Assembly: GCF_015767635.1 (NCBI RefSeq)
Contig: NZ_CP065230.1
Span: 3,720,001 to 3,784,000, forward strand
Source of the DNA: Halomonas sp. A40-4
GTDB taxonomy: Bacteria > Pseudomonadota > Gammaproteobacteria > Pseudomonadales > Halomonadaceae
Direction of reading: 5' to 3'
Length of the DNA stretch: 64,000 nt
Shown piece by piece: positions 44,178 to 54,420 of the stretch (positions are counted from its first letter, which is position 1; every line of letters starts with the position of its first letter). The notes beneath the pieces were generated by a model, which searched no databases, was not told the DNA's origin, and worked only from the letters and a program-made list of their open reading frames with translations. The position numbers were made by a program, and so were the translations under genes.

Positions 44178-47100
44178 GTGAACAATCGATTTGGGCTGGC
44201 TGGAAATTATCGCCACCGATACAAGCGGGTGCTGATGGAGAAGCGTCGCGGCGCTATCAACGAGCACGCGACAAATTCAAAGAGCTATCTTCCGCGCTGG
44301 ATCAGATAGAGTCACGTATACCGGGTGCCGCTACAGGGCAACTTGGATTGGACTTTCCTGAACGAGCTATCAGCGATGCGTTTGAGTCGCTTCACACGAT
44401 CACAAGCCCACAAAAGCTACGCCAACAGCATAATTTTTTAGTGAAAGGATTGGAGCGTGGAGCGCGAGAACTGGATTGGAAAGTAAGTATTCCAAGCCCT
44501 ATGGTCACGCTACCACGCAAATCGCCGCAAGTAACGACTGACTCTTTTAGTCAACTACACAGCTGGGATACCGCTGTAAACAGTCACGATCAATTATTGC
44601 CCCCCATCAGCCTTCATCAGGATGAATTAAAAACATGGCTGGCGGGGCGTTTTTTATTTCAGCTGGTTCGTGAAGGCGCGTTGCTCAATAAAGAGTGGTT
44701 AAAGCAGGTTCCTATAGCTATGGTTGATGGCATAGCATTTGAGAAGGACACTGCCTATTTAACACTGAAAAAAGAACATCATGCCGTTAAGAACAATAGT
44801 AGAAATAAAATCACACAGGCTTCAGTCGCATTTAATGACTTACCTGATAATAGCTTGGAATACGAACAGCAACACCAATACAGGCGTCTATTCTTGAGCC
44901 CTATAAGCCAGTTATTATTACTAAATTATCACCAGCAATGCGGCCGCAATTGGCCCGTGCCTGACAGCGCCATAGAATGCTTACTCTATTATACCCAACG
45001 CCTATCCAGAGAGCTAGCTAAAGTGAAGCTACCGGCGCTTCTTACCATTGCCAAGACGTCAGCATCACTAGAATTACTACCCTTATTTAACTACTACTCA
45101 AGCCAAGAAGACTCATCATTGTCGCTTCCACCAAGCGTATGGCACCGTTTTACCAATCGACAAGTAGTGTCTTTCAAACCTATTAAAACTGCTGAAGAGG
45201 ATGAAACCCTGCATACCTTTAACGTATTTCCTGACCGTGACGGGGCATATCCAGACCAGTTGAAGCAACTGAGAAAGCTACAGGCATGTTTATCCGTTTC
45301 ACTAGCAAAAAAAACAGGAAAAGCGAAAGTAATCGCTAACATTGGCTCATTACTGGCCAAAACCGAGCAAAACGGCGTCATGATTACACTGTTAGCAAAC
45401 TGGTGTATAGCGTTGATCCGCAAAGGTGGGCGTGTCAAATCCAGACTAACCATCAGTACAATCTCCACTTATCTTTCGAATATCGCAAAACCACTCATCA
45501 TTCACGAACACATGATGGGTGAATTAGAAGTTACCAGTGTCGGTGAATGGGAAAAGCTTTATGAAACTGTGCTAAATGCTTCTAAATCGTCAGCCAGCCG
45601 CATTAGAACGCAAAATCGTTTGCGTGATTTTCATCATTACCTCACCAGCGCCTATGCTATACCGCCCATTGAACTTGAAGCAGATCAGCAACAACAGCAT
45701 CGCGTTGACGTGAACATTATTACGCCTGCAGAATATTGCCGAGCGATCGAGATGATTATTTCATCAGAGCAGGATCGACCATTCAAAATTATGCAGATAC
45801 TGGCACTAATACTCGGTTATCGGTTAGGGCTTCGCCGAAGTGAATGCGCTTCACTGCTAATACACGACATTGCTTATCTAACTGATCAAACTGGCATATC
45901 AGGGGAAGTCATCGTACGTGCGAACTCATTTCACAGTGGCAAAAGCTATTCAGCTACACGACGTCTACCACTATGGCTATTGATGCCAGAAGAACGGGAA
46001 TTCTTGATTGATTGGGTACAAGAGCGCCGCAACCAAGCCATGACGCGTACCGCCGACAAGCAGCTATTGTTTTGCCGGGATGGAGAAGGCTCCTCATTGT
46101 TAGAAGACAGCATGCTTTTTCGACCGATTCAAATTGCCCTCAAAACCGTTAGCGGTGATAAGAGCCTTCGTTATCACCATCTACGCCACAGTTTCATCAG
46201 TTTCACGTTGCTACGTCTACTAGAGAGCAAGCCAAATGCACTATTGGAAAGCACGTGGTCAACGGATGATAACGGCCATATAGCTATGCCCAATGAGGAT
46301 GTCGATCTGTCTAAGTTAGCAGGACTCCCTCCCCAACACCGTCCCTCTCGTAAGCGCTTATGGCTGCTTGCACTGTGGGCAGGACATGCCAGTCCGGATG
46401 AAACACTGAGTTCATATAGCCACTTGCTAGACTGGGCCCTTGGAAAACTACTTAGCCAACGATTTGATGTGCCTCTAACGACACATCAACAACTTGTATT
46501 ACTTAAAATACCCTCTAAAACAGCGCTTACCAGTTGGCGAAATCGGCGCGGGCTTCAAAACCCTACCCGCGCCAGTGACTTATTGAAGCACCTACAAAAT
46601 CAATGGTGTGAGTTTAATATCTCCCCTCTTATCAAGGCACCGTATAAGCCTTACCATGCTCCTATCCAGAACCCACTGGACACCATACTTAAAAAAAGCA
46701 GCAATTTCCCTGCAGTCACGGTGATATATCAATGCTTGCGGCTAATCGAACAGCTAGAGCATCACGGTATGACCTTGGAAGAAGCCATTGCACAATCTGC
46801 AAAACGTTTCTTTCTCAATCCTGAAGATCTTAGCCGCTGGCAAAAATGTGGCAAGTACCTAATGTCAACAAAAACTTTTCGAAACAATCCAGTATTTAGC
46901 CGCTATAAAGACATTGAACAAAGAGATCACAACGCATCTCGGAGTATCTATATGCCTGAGCTGAATAGCTGCATGGCTCCACCCTTAAAGCCGAACGTCT
47001 TACGAGAAGCAGGAAAGTTTTTTCACATACTAACGGAGTGGTGTCCACAGCACGTAGTAGCTGCTGAAGCAGGTACACAATATTTTTTTTACTCTATGCA

Positions 47101-47461
47101 GCGAAGCACGGGGCATATCACTCTTCCGCATGCGGAAGCTATAAATGCAGTACTGGGACTTCTTCGGCCATTGCGCTGTATGAAGCACACTTACCTCCTT
47201 GTTGAAATCAAAGAAGGAAGCAAAAAAAAATCAATAAAAAAATATTGGTCTGACGCTACTGGCATTCCTCACAAACGCATTGACCTTGTACCCACTTCCT
47301 CCCCCTCTGGCCGCACAAGGTACTGGTACGGAAATGCCCATCTAAAAATCACGCGAGGTCATTACTCAGATAATCAACAGCCTCTATGGGAGGCATTTCG
47401 GTTTGCCGTATTTATGACGATGTTAGTATATGGCTTTAATGTTGGTTCTAACGACCTGTAA
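44174..47461 (+). CDS. Giant tyrosine recombinase, third gene of the trio
   Basis: 1095 residues from ATG 44174, overlapping the previous stop by ATGA. The catalytic domain is in the middle: GYRLGLRRSE (Arg554), the beta-hairpin Lys in HSGKSYSATRRLPL, YHHLRHSFIS (His668, Arg671) and WAGHASPDETLSSYSH (His738, nucleophile Tyr748). It is a complete catalytic set, so this is the likely active enzyme. About 350 residues follow the catalytic domain, which is unusual for the family. The two large proteins plus the small one probably act as one complex. The layout recalls the gamma-mobile-trio (GmtX/Y/Z) modules of gammaproteobacterial islands, but I could not compare sequences. Confidence 0.82.
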   Translation: MSEQSIWAGWKLSPPIQAGADGEASRRYQRARDKFKELSSALDQIESRIPGAATGQLGLDFPERAISDAFESLHTITSPQKLRQQHNFLVKGLERGARELDWKVSIPSPMVTLPRKSPQVTTDSFSQLHSWDTAVNSHDQLLPPISLHQDELKTWLAGRFLFQLVREGALLNKEWLKQVPIAMVDGIAFEKDTAYLTLKKEHHAVKNNSRNKITQASVAFNDLPDNSLEYEQQHQYRRLFLSPISQLLLLNYHQQCGRNWPVPDSAIECLLYYTQRLSRELAKVKLPALLTIAKTSASLELLPLFNYYSSQEDSSLSLPPSVWHRFTNRQVVSFKPIKTAEEDETLHTFNVFPDRDGAYPDQLKQLRKLQACLSVSLAKKTGKAKVIANIGSLLAKTEQNGVMITLLANWCIALIRKGGRVKSRLTISTISTYLSNIAKPLIIHEHMMGELEVTSVGEWEKLYETVLNASKSSASRIRTQNRLRDFHHYLTSAYAIPPIELEADQQQQHRVDVNIITPAEYCRAIEMIISSEQDRPFKIMQILALILGYRLGLRRSECASLLIHDIAYLTDQTGISGEVIVRANSFHSGKSYSATRRLPLWLLMPEEREFLIDWVQERRNQAMTRTADKQLLFCRDGEGSSLLEDSMLFRPIQIALKTVSGDKSLRYHHLRHSFISFTLLRLLESKPNALLESTWSTDDNGHIAMPNEDVDLSKLAGLPPQHRPSRKRLWLLALWAGHASPDETLSSYSHLLDWALGKLLSQRFDVPLTTHQQLVLLKIPSKTALTSWRNRRGLQNPTRASDLLKHLQNQWCEFNISPLIKAPYKPYHAPIQNPLDTILKKSSNFPAVTVIYQCLRLIEQLEHHGMTLEEAIAQSAKRFFLNPEDLSRWQKCGKYLMSTKTFRNNPVFSRYKDIEQRDHNASRSIYMPELNSCMAPPLKPNVLREAGKFFHILTEWCPQHVVAAEAGTQYFFYSMQRSTGHITLPHAEAINAVLGLLRPLRCMKHTYLLVEIKEGSKKKSIKKYWSDATGIPHKRIDLVPTSSPSGRTRYWYGNAHLKITRGHYSDNQQPLWEAFRFAVFMTMLVYGFNVGSNDL

Positions 47462-47992
47462 GGCAGCAACACCTCCACTAACTAGGTAAAATAGGGTGGG
47501 AGAAGTTTTATGATATAGCACAAGAACTAGCCACTAAGGGGGGAGCACAACCAGTAATAAAACACAGTTTTTGACTGGCGAAGTTAGCCCAACGCACTGT
47601 TACTTGAAGCTGCTGGCCCATGCTAAGTTCTGTCTGAAAAGTCGGTTTAGCAAAAAGCACAACAGCAAATATCAGTTATGTTGAAATATTGATATGTGCA
47701 CGTCAAAACCCTAAAACCAGCAAACTATACTTTAAAATTATCATAATGTTAAGCGTACCTAAGTTATATTGCAAAACACCGGCCTTTAATGCTACGCACT
47801 TTGAACAGCATAGTATCCTTTGTCGAATATACGTCTAATCTTTACATTTGCCTTGAGAAGCAGTTTGCTGCTCATCATTTATAGAAAGCCAACATGATAT
47901 AAACACCGCAGCATATAACCCATTACCCCCACCGCCCTTGTTAAAAGGGGTGGGGGTAAACTGACGGGTGGGAAATGTGGACTACTCTACTT
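47462..47992. other. Spacer after the recombinase trio, with a gene-fragment repeat and a hairpin
   Basis: No complete gene. It contains the repeat copy at 47563-47621 and a strong GC hairpin TTACCCCCACC...GGTGGGGGTAA at 47923-47959, which may end the minus-strand int operon although it lacks a T run. The island or trio boundary probably lies here. Confidence 0.55.
47563..47621. repeat. Direct repeat, copy A (fragment of the 47993-48277 gene)
   Basis: Nearly identical to 48027-48085, starting CACAGTTTTTGACTGGCGAA. Copy B codes for part of a 94-residue protein on the minus strand; copy A is a decayed duplicate of that piece. Confidence 0.8.
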
Positions 47993-48277
47993 TTAATCGA
48001 CCAACACCACATAACGAGTGATGAAGCACAGTTTTTGACTGGCGAAGTTAGCCCAACGCACTGTCACCTTGAGCCGCTGGCCCATTTTAGGAGCCCCTTC
48101 TTTTGTTACATGACGGTCGGTTAGAAAGGCGCTTAAATTTCCTTTAGTGCCGATAAAGTACAGCGACCAGACTTCATGCTGCATCAACCGCTCCGGCCCT
48201 TCGACGCCGGCGACATATAACTCCCCTTCAAACTGACGGTCTGCCTTTTGAGTGACCGTTTGCGATGTTACTGCCAT
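47993..48277 (-). CDS. 94-residue protein of unknown function, end of the integrase operon
   Basis: Start ATG 48277. The product is small and beta-rich, with QFEGELYVAGVEGPERLMQHEVWSLYF and GQRLKVTVRWANFASQKLCFI. No known domain. It overlaps the 106-residue gene by 10 bases, so it is translated with it in the int operon. A 59-bp piece of it is duplicated at 47563. Confidence 0.65.
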   Translation of the reverse strand: MAVTSQTVTQKADRQFEGELYVAGVEGPERLMQHEVWSLYFIGTKGNLSAFLTDRHVTKEGAPKMGQRLKVTVRWANFASQKLCFITRYVVLVD

Positions 48278-48588
48278 GCTTGATCCTCCCAGGCCCATAA
48301 GGTGCGCTCTAGCTCTGCAAGCAAACGTGGAATGGCTTGGCGATTGGCATCAAGCCCTAGCTGTTTAAGCGTGCGGCCTACCCAAGTTGCTAACGCATCT
48401 AGGTTAGTGCGCTCTTGCCCATCCCCCAGCCACACCACCAAAGCACAGCCAGGCGCTAAGCTGGTGGCGGCAGCAAGCGCTTCTGCCAAGCGGCGTTCAA
48501 GGCGTTGTTGAGATTGCAGTGCTGCCATCACGTGCAGGGTATCTTCGATGTTGTCACGGCGCTTCGTTGGCGTATCGATCGGTTTCAT
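48268..48588 (-). CDS. 106-residue helical protein of unknown function in the integrase operon
   Basis: Start ATG 48588 with a GGAG site. Predicted to be almost all helix (AALQSQQRLERRLAEALAAATSL), with a short hydrophobic strand ALVVWLGDG. No family recognised. It follows the integrase gene by 9 bp on the same strand. Confidence 0.65.
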   Translation of the reverse strand: MKPIDTPTKRRDNIEDTLHVMAALQSQQRLERRLAEALAAATSLAPGCALVVWLGDGQERTNLDALATWVGRTLKQLGLDANRQAIPRLLAELERTLWAWEDQAWQ

Positions 48589-48597
48589 CGTTTTCTC

Positions 48598-49761
48598 CTA
48601 GGCACGTTTCTGGTTCAGCATGCGCTCAAACGCAGAGCCGTCTTGACGCGTTAAATTAGGCACAAAGCGTGAGTACACACGGAACAGCATTTCCGTGGTG
48701 GTATGGCCCATCTGACGGGCAATCCATTCAGGACTCTCGCCTGCCGCCAGCCAGAGCGTGGCGGCAGTGTGGCGAGTTTGATAAGGACGGCGCTTACGCA
48801 GCCCTAGCTCCTCCAACAAGGGATACCACACCCGTTTCGTTACATTAACGTGAGATACAGCAGTGCCCTTACGAGTGGTAAATACCAGTCCTGTTTTACC
48901 CGTTACCTCAAACTGCGCCTTCAGCGCATCAAAGACGGGTTGTGACATGTCGATAGAGCGGAAGGAGCCATCGGTTTTCGTCGGCACTATCTGGCCACGC
49001 ACCAGTGCTTGGTGGACTAAAATCTGGCGACGGCCAAAATCCACGTTCTCCCAAACCAAGCCGTCGATCTCGCCAGTACGCATACCGGTGAAGAAACGCA
49101 CGGTGTAGTACTGACGAAAGTCTTCGCGCACGCGCTGTATGATCTGCTGCACTTCCTCAAGCGTAAACGGCTCCACATCAGTGCGTGGCACATTGAGCGA
49201 TTTAATCCCGCGGTACGGTGAGCTAAACTCATAGCGGTCGGCGGCTTCATTCAACATCATGCGCAATGGCGTCATGATGTGGTTAATGCGACTGGCGGAA
49301 AGCTTCTTGCCGCTCCGGGTATTAACTTTGGCGAGTGAGGCCCGGAACTCAAGAATTTCTGCACGAGTGATGCTGCCGACTTCCTTATGCCCTAACGCGG
49401 GCAAGATATGGCGATCTAAACAACCCTGCACGGTGACAATTTGTGATTCACGCCATTCGATCTCTTTCTCTGCAAACCACGTTTCGGCGAACTGGCGTAG
49501 CAACGGCGTGGCGTGATAACCCCCAACCGCCGTTAATGCACGCTTGCTTAACTCCTTGGCGCGAGGGCTATCTGGAAAGTAGCGGCCATAATCAAACGAC
49601 CCCAGCGTAATCTCCGCCTCGATCTTCTCCAGAATCCGCTCTAATTTCTTACGGTTAGCTGCTGTGTTATCCAGCGTTGTTTGCTCACGGCAACGTTTTC
49701 CCAAATAGCGAAAGTCAAAATACAGTTTGCCTGTTTCTTTACGCGCTGCAACTTTACCCAT
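48598..49761 (-). CDS. int: Phage/island tyrosine integrase
   Basis: 387 residues from ATG 49761, which has GGAGG 8 bases upstream; the longer open frame to 49908 overlaps the excisionase gene and is rejected. The N-terminal arm-binding domain (KETGKLYFDFRYLGKRCREQTTL) is of the DUF3596 type. The catalytic residues are in FTGMRTGEIDGL (Arg), RPYQTRHTAATLWLAAG (Arg/His) and MGHTTTEMLFRVYSRF (His, Tyr). It is the best candidate to have inserted the island at tRNA-Arg. Confidence 0.92.
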   Translation of the reverse strand: MGKVAARKETGKLYFDFRYLGKRCREQTTLDNTAANRKKLERILEKIEAEITLGSFDYGRYFPDSPRAKELSKRALTAVGGYHATPLLRQFAETWFAEKEIEWRESQIVTVQGCLDRHILPALGHKEVGSITRAEILEFRASLAKVNTRSGKKLSASRINHIMTPLRMMLNEAADRYEFSSPYRGIKSLNVPRTDVEPFTLEEVQQIIQRVREDFRQYYTVRFFTGMRTGEIDGLVWENVDFGRRQILVHQALVRGQIVPTKTDGSFRSIDMSQPVFDALKAQFEVTGKTGLVFTTRKGTAVSHVNVTKRVWYPLLEELGLRKRRPYQTRHTAATLWLAAGESPEWIARQMGHTTTEMLFRVYSRFVPNLTRQDGSAFERMLNQKRA

Positions 49762-49990
49762 GGCATACACCTCCACGCGCCATTGGCACACCCATGCTCT
49801 CCTCTTTTGAGTGCAGCTGCATATCGCGCTCAATCGGTTCCCACAGGTACAAAATCTTGCGGCCGCCAAACGGGCGAATGTAATGAATGCCCTCCAGCAG
49901 CACGTCATCTTTTAAGCGCTCACGGATAGTGCGCGCGTCGTACTTAATGCGCTCTGCAAGCTCGCCTGTTGTTAAGTAGTGAATAGGCAT
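49754..49990 (-). CDS. xis: Excisionase-like DNA-binding protein
   Basis: 78 residues. The N-terminal part TTGELAERIKYDARTIRERLKD is a small winged-helix of the excisionase/MerR kind, and the rest contains FGGRKILYLWEPIERDM. It overlaps the integrase start by 8 bases, so excisionase and integrase are made together. Divergent from the XRE regulator gene. Confidence 0.8.
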   Translation of the reverse strand: MPIHYLTTGELAERIKYDARTIRERLKDDVLLEGIHYIRPFGGRKILYLWEPIERDMQLHSKEESMGVPMARGGVCHG

Positions 49991-50014
49991 CTTACGTACT
50001 CCCTAGTGGCCATA

Positions 50015-50073
50015 TGTAGCTTACACGCTACATAATAAGCGCCAAAATGATGCTGTCAAGCTCATTTTGTAGC
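50015..50073. promoter_or_regulatory. Operator region between xis and the XRE regulator gene
   Basis: TGTAGC occurs at 50015-50020 and 50068-50073 and inverted (GCTACA) at 50027-50032. A perfect repeat AAAATGA-N11-TCATTTT spans 50044-50068. The arrangement fits a repressor controlling both divergent promoters. Confidence 0.6.
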
Positions 50074-50144
50074 GTCTGCTCAACATAAGATGCGAAAAAA
50101 CATAATACTTGATAGGATGCAGCCAATTGAAAAAGGCCATTTCC

Positions 50145-50390
50145 ATGATTCGATTTCGCTTAAAAGAGCTACTTGCTGAGAAAGGTTTTCAGGAGAATCG
50201 GCGAGTTACGCTTGATGAAGTGTCACAGGCCACAGGCATCCACCGCACGACACTATCCAAAATTGCCAATCAACGCGGTTACAACACCGGAACAGAAAAC
50301 GTTGACCGGCTATGTGAATATTTTGGATGCCAAGTTGAGGATGTCATCGAGCATGTCCCTACATCAGCTAAGCCTGATTCTTCTGATTAA
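50145..50390 (+). CDS. XRE-type regulator (Cro/CI-like)
   Basis: 81 residues from ATG 50145; the upstream in-frame start at 50109 lacks support. It is a compact helix-turn-helix protein: VTLDEVSQATGIHRTTLSKIAN, then VDRLCEYFGCQVEDVIEHV. This is the Cro/CI type with no extra domain. It lies divergent to xis-int and 18 bp before hsdM. It could therefore be the switch of the integration module and also a controller of the restriction genes. Confidence 0.82.
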   Translation: MIRFRLKELLAEKGFQENRRVTLDEVSQATGIHRTTLSKIANQRGYNTGTENVDRLCEYFGCQVEDVIEHVPTSAKPDSSD

Positions 50391-50408
50391 CATATCCAAG
50401 GAAGCTGT

Positions 50409-52832
50409 ATGATCCTCACCCTCAACCAACTGGAACGGCACCTCTTCAAGGCCGCTGACATCCTGCGCGGGCGCATGGACGCCTCGGAGTTCAAGGAATA
50501 CATCTTCGGCATGCTCTTCCTGAAGCGCTGTTCGGACGTCTTCGAGCAGCGCCAGGAGGAGGTCCGCGCCCAGCTCAAGGAGGCCGGAGCGGGCGAGATC
50601 GATATCGTCCATCAGGTCGAGTTCCCCGACTGGTATCGCGCCACCTTCTACGTGCCGCCGCAGTCGCGCTGGTCGCACCTGCTGAAGGAGGCCCACCAGG
50701 GCGTCGGCAGCGCGCTCAACAAGGCGCTGGCCGGCCTGGAGGAGCACAACCCCAGCCTGGCCGGGGTGCTGGAGCATATCGACTTCACCCGCAAGGTGGG
50801 CTCCACCACCCTGCCGGACAAGAAGCTCCGGGATCTAATCGTCCACTTCAGCGAGTACCGGCTGCGCAACGAGGACTTCGAGTTCCCCGACCTGCTTGGC
50901 GCCGCCTACGAATACCTGATTCGCGATTTCGCTGACTCCGCAGGCAAGAAAGGTGGCGAGTTCTATACGCCCCGCCCGGTGGTCCGCATGATGGTGCGGC
51001 TGATGGACCCTCAGGAGGACCACAGCGTCTACGACCCCTGTATGGGGTCGGGGGGTATGCTGATCCTCTCCAAGGAGTACCTGGAGGAACAGGGCGGCGA
51101 TCCGCGCCGGCTCAACCTCTTCGGCCAGGAAACCTCCGGCTCGGTGTGGGCCATCGCCAAGATGAACATGCTGCTGCACGGCGTCAGCTCCGCCGACCTG
51201 CGCAACGACGACACCCTCACCGACCCGCAGCACGTCGAGGGCGGCGAGCTGGTGCGCTTCGATCGCATCCTCACCAACCCGCCCTTCTCCATCGGCTACA
51301 CGCCGAGCCAGAACTTCACCGAGCGCTTCCACTACGGCAGCGTGCCGGAGGGGGCCAAGAAGGCCGACCTGATGTTCCTGCAGCATATGGTCGCCTGCCT
51401 CAAGTCCGACGGCCGCCTGGCCACCGTCATGCCCCACGGCGTGCTGTTCCGCGGCGGCGACGAGAAGCGCATCCGCGCCGGCATGCTCGAGGACGACCTG
51501 GTGGAGGCCGTGATCGGTCTGGCCCCCAACCTCTTCTACGGCACCGGCATCCCGGCGAGCATCCTGGTGCTGCGCGCCAAGGGCGCCAAGCCCGATGAAC
51601 GCAAGGGCAAGGTGCTGTTCATCAACGCCGACCGCGAATACCACGAGGGCCGCGCCCAGAACTACCTGCTGCCGGAACATCTCGAGAAGATCGCCAGCAC
51701 CTATGAGGCCTTCGCCAACGAGCCCGGTTTCTCCCGGGTGGTGCCGCTTATGGAGCTGCGCGACAACGACTACAACCTCAACATCCGCCGCTACGCCGAC
51801 AACACCCCGCCGCCGGAGCCCCAGGACGTGCGCGCCCACCTCAAGGGCGGCGTGCCGGTGGCCGAGATCGACGCCAAACGCCCACTCTTCGAGGCCCAGG
51901 GCCTCGACCCCATGGCGCTCTTTATCCACAGGGCGAATGACCCCGACTATGTGGACTTCGCCGAGCCCCTGACCGAGAAGCGCGACCTCAAGCCCACCAT
52001 CGAGGCCGACGCAGGCCTCACCACCAAGGAGGCCAGCGTGATGGCCGCCTTCGAGGCCTGGTGGGCCGAGCATGGCGCCAGCATCACCGGCCTGACCGGC
52101 AACGGCAGCCGCCTCACCCAACTGCGCGACGAGCTGCTGGGCAGCTTCACTGCGGTGCTGGAGCCCACGGCCATGCTCGACCGCTTCGCGGTGCGCGGCA
52201 TCATCGCGGGCTTCTGGTTCGACAACAAGAACGAGTTCCGTACCCTGCAGGCCCGCGGCTGCCTGGGCGTGGTGGACGCCTGGCGCACCAGCATCGTGAG
52301 CCTCCTGGAGGATGAGCAGAGCAAGGCCAATCCCCTCGACCACCGCCTGGTCCACTTCCTGCTGGAGGAGTACGTGGCCGAGCTCGAGGAACTCGCCGCC
52401 CGCAAGGCGGAGCTGGACGCCCAGATCAAGGCCGCCGAGGCCAAGCCCGAGAGCGACGACGGCGACGAATCGGAAGCCAGCGACGGCGAGGATGATGACG
52501 CCCCGACGCCGGAGCAGATCAAGGCCTGGAAGAGCCAGCGCACCCAGGTACGCAAGCAGCACAAGACCAAGGTAAATAGCTTCGAGGAGCACCTCAACGC
52601 CGCCGTGGACGCTCTCGACGAGCCCGCCGCCGCCGAGCTGGTCGGCACCATCCTGCATAACGACCTGAAGGGCATCCTCGAGCGCTATATCCGCCAGCAG
52701 CGCCAGCAGGTGATCGCCGCCTTCGAGACCTGGTGGGACAAGTACCGGGTAACGCTGGCCGATATCGAGGCCGAGCGGGATGCCGCCGCCAGGGAGCTGC
52801 AGCAGTACCTGGAGGGGCTGGGATATGTCTGA
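50409..52832 (+). CDS. hsdM: Type I restriction-modification methyltransferase subunit
   Basis: 807 residues after an AAGGAAG site. The N-terminal helical HsdM domain ([40 protein letters not shown]) is followed by the methylase domain with the cofactor motif DPCMGSGGM (Asp209) and the target-adenine motif NPPF (residues 290-293). A long acidic linker and coiled coil follow (about 670-740). It is longer than many HsdM proteins owing to this C-terminal part. It forms the M2S core with HsdS, methylating N6-adenine. The GC-rich composition changes abruptly from the int module on its left. Confidence 0.95.
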   Translation: MILTLNQLERHLFKAADILRGRMDASEFKEYIFGMLFLKRCSDVFEQRQEEVRAQLKEAGAGEIDIVHQVEFPDWYRATFYVPPQSRWSHLLKEAHQGVGSALNKALAGLEEHNPSLAGVLEHIDFTRKVGSTTLPDKKLRDLIVHFSEYRLRNEDFEFPDLLGAAYEYLIRDFADSAGKKGGEFYTPRPVVRMMVRLMDPQEDHSVYDPCMGSGGMLILSKEYLEEQGGDPRRLNLFGQETSGSVWAIAKMNMLLHGVSSADLRNDDTLTDPQHVEGGELVRFDRILTNPPFSIGYTPSQNFTERFHYGSVPEGAKKADLMFLQHMVACLKSDGRLATVMPHGVLFRGGDEKRIRAGMLEDDLVEAVIGLAPNLFYGTGIPASILVLRAKGAKPDERKGKVLFINADREYHEGRAQNYLLPEHLEKIASTYEAFANEPGFSRVVPLMELRDNDYNLNIRRYADNTPPPEPQDVRAHLKGGVPVAEIDAKRPLFEAQGLDPMALFIHRANDPDYVDFAEPLTEKRDLKPTIEADAGLTTKEASVMAAFEAWWAEHGASITGLTGNGSRLTQLRDELLGSFTAVLEPTAMLDRFAVRGIIAGFWFDNKNEFRTLQARGCLGVVDAWRTSIVSLLEDEQSKANPLDHRLVHFLLEEYVAELEELAARKAELDAQIKAAEAKPESDDGDESEASDGEDDDAPTPEQIKAWKSQRTQVRKQHKTKVNSFEEHLNAAVDALDEPAAAELVGTILHNDLKGILERYIRQQRQQVIAAFETWWDKYRVTLADIEAERDAAARELQQYLEGLGYV

Positions 52833-54081
52833 TCACGCTCTGCCAGGCTGGAGCCGTGTCAATCTCACCGACCTGGCCGCATACATCAATGGCTACGCTT
52901 TCAAGCCCGAGGACTGGTCTGAGCATGGGCTCCCCATTGTTCGAATTGCACAGATTACTGGCTCAAGTGCCGACTGCGACTATTATCAGGGTCGCCTGAG
53001 CGAAGATTTCAAAATCGACAACGGCGACATCATTTTTTCCTGGAGTGGCACCCTTTGCGTGGTGCAGTGGAATGGAGGCCCAGCCTGGCTTAACCAGCAC
53101 CTTTTCAAGGTCAAGCCGTCAGAAGGGGTAAGCCACCGACTCCTATATCATGTTCTTTCTCATGCTGTTGCGGAGATGGACAAAAGTGCTCATGGAAGCA
53201 CCATGAAGCACATCAAAAGAAGTGAGCTGAAGCGCTATGAGCTTCTTTTTCCGAACAGCAGAAAGGAACAGGAAAAAATCGGCAGGGTTCTCAACACCCT
53301 CGACACCCAGATCCAGAAGACCGAGGCGCTGATCGCCAAGCTGGAGAAGGTCAAGGAGGGCCTGCTCCACGACCTTCTGACCCGCGGCATCGATGAGAGC
53401 GGTCGGCTCCGCCCCAGCCCCGAGCAGGCGCCGGAGCTCTACAAGGAGTCGCCGCTGGGGTTGATTCCGCGAGAGTGGGAGGTGGTGGGATTTCTAGACG
53501 CTGTTGAACTTCCATCGGGCCAAATCAGCCCGCTAATAGAGCCTTATGCTAGTCTGCCGCTAATAGCCCCTGACCATATTGAAGCAGGCGTCTCTAGGCT
53601 GATTAGGGTAGAAACGGCTCGTGATCAAGGCGCGATCAGCGGGAAGTATATCGTTCGTCCAGGTGATGTCGTATATAGCAAGATACGCCCCTATTTAAGA
53701 AAAGCATGGCTTGCCGATATTGACTCGATATGCAGTGCTGACATGTATCCTCTAAGGCCGAAGCTTTTGACGTCAGCGATACTGCTCAGGATTGTGATGA
53801 GTGAAAGCTTCTCCACCTATGCTAACGCTGCCTCCATGAGGACTGGGATTCCGAAAATAAACCGAGATGAGCTTTCCGGATATACATTCGCCTTGCCCAC
53901 CATTCAAGAGCAAGTGCGCATGGAGAATATATTCCAAGGCATTGAGAGAAAAGCTGATAAAGAAAGGGAGGCATTGAGCAAGCTTGTCTTTGAAAAAATT
54001 GGCCTGATGGACGACCTCCTTACTGGCCGAGTCCGCGTCACCCCGCTGCTCGACCAGGCCCAGGCCACCACCCCGGCATAG
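52825..54081 (+). CDS. hsdS: Type I restriction-modification specificity subunit
   Basis: 418 residues from ATG 52825, overlapping hsdM by 8 bases. It has two target recognition domains. The first (about 5-150) starts [19 protein letters not shown], and the central conserved helix is [29 protein letters not shown]. The second (from about 215) starts [20 protein letters not shown] and ends in a second coiled coil ([27 protein letters not shown]). The two domains are AT-richer than the helices, as expected from domain exchange. It sets the bipartite DNA site of the system. Confidence 0.93.
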   Translation: MSDHALPGWSRVNLTDLAAYINGYAFKPEDWSEHGLPIVRIAQITGSSADCDYYQGRLSEDFKIDNGDIIFSWSGTLCVVQWNGGPAWLNQHLFKVKPSEGVSHRLLYHVLSHAVAEMDKSAHGSTMKHIKRSELKRYELLFPNSRKEQEKIGRVLNTLDTQIQKTEALIAKLEKVKEGLLHDLLTRGIDESGRLRPSPEQAPELYKESPLGLIPREWEVVGFLDAVELPSGQISPLIEPYASLPLIAPDHIEAGVSRLIRVETARDQGAISGKYIVRPGDVVYSKIRPYLRKAWLADIDSICSADMYPLRPKLLTSAILLRIVMSESFSTYANAASMRTGIPKINRDELSGYTFALPTIQEQVRMENIFQGIERKADKEREALSKLVFEKIGLMDDLLTGRVRVTPLLDQAQATTPA

Positions 54082-54138
54082 ACCGGGGCTCTTACAACAA
54101 CACCACAGCATCAGGATCACATCGCACAGGGAACCGCC

Positions 54139-54420
54139 ATGACCACCTTCGACAGCACCAAACGCTCGCTGCCCGAGCTGCTCAAGGACATCACCACCGG
54201 CAAGATCCAGCTCCCCGACTTCCAGCGCGGCTGGGTGTGGGACGACGACCACGTGCAGAGCCTGCTGGTCAGCATCGCCCGCTCCTTCCCGGTGGGCGCG
54301 GTAATGCTGATGGAGACCGGCGGTGAGGTGCGCTTCGAGACCCGCCCGGTGGAGGGCATCGACCCGGACAGTGTGACCAAGGAGCCGGACCAGTGGCGAC
54401 CGACCTCTCTCGCAGCCTGA
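54139..54420 (+). pseudogene. Truncated DUF262 (GmrSD-like) gene
   Basis: 93 residues starting MTTFDSTKRSLPELLKDI. The segment IQLPDFQRGWVWDDDHVQSLLVSIARSFPVGAVMLMETG is the DUF262 N-terminus, which in full-length proteins (500-600 residues) has nucleotide-dependent nuclease activity. After KEPDQ, where the family has the DGQQR motif, the sequence changes to WRPTSLAA and stops. Deletion removed the rest of the gene. Its last codons overlap the start of darT. Confidence 0.8.

Noticed and set aside
48598..49908. Longer integrase starting at 49908
   Set aside because: The first 49 codons overlap the excisionase gene and lack homology; ATG 49761 has a strong GGAGG site.
50835..52658. 607-codon open frame on the minus strand opposite hsdM
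   Set aside because: Shadow of hsdM with high Leu/Val/Gly bias and no motif; hsdM itself has complete methylase motifs and a good ribosome site.
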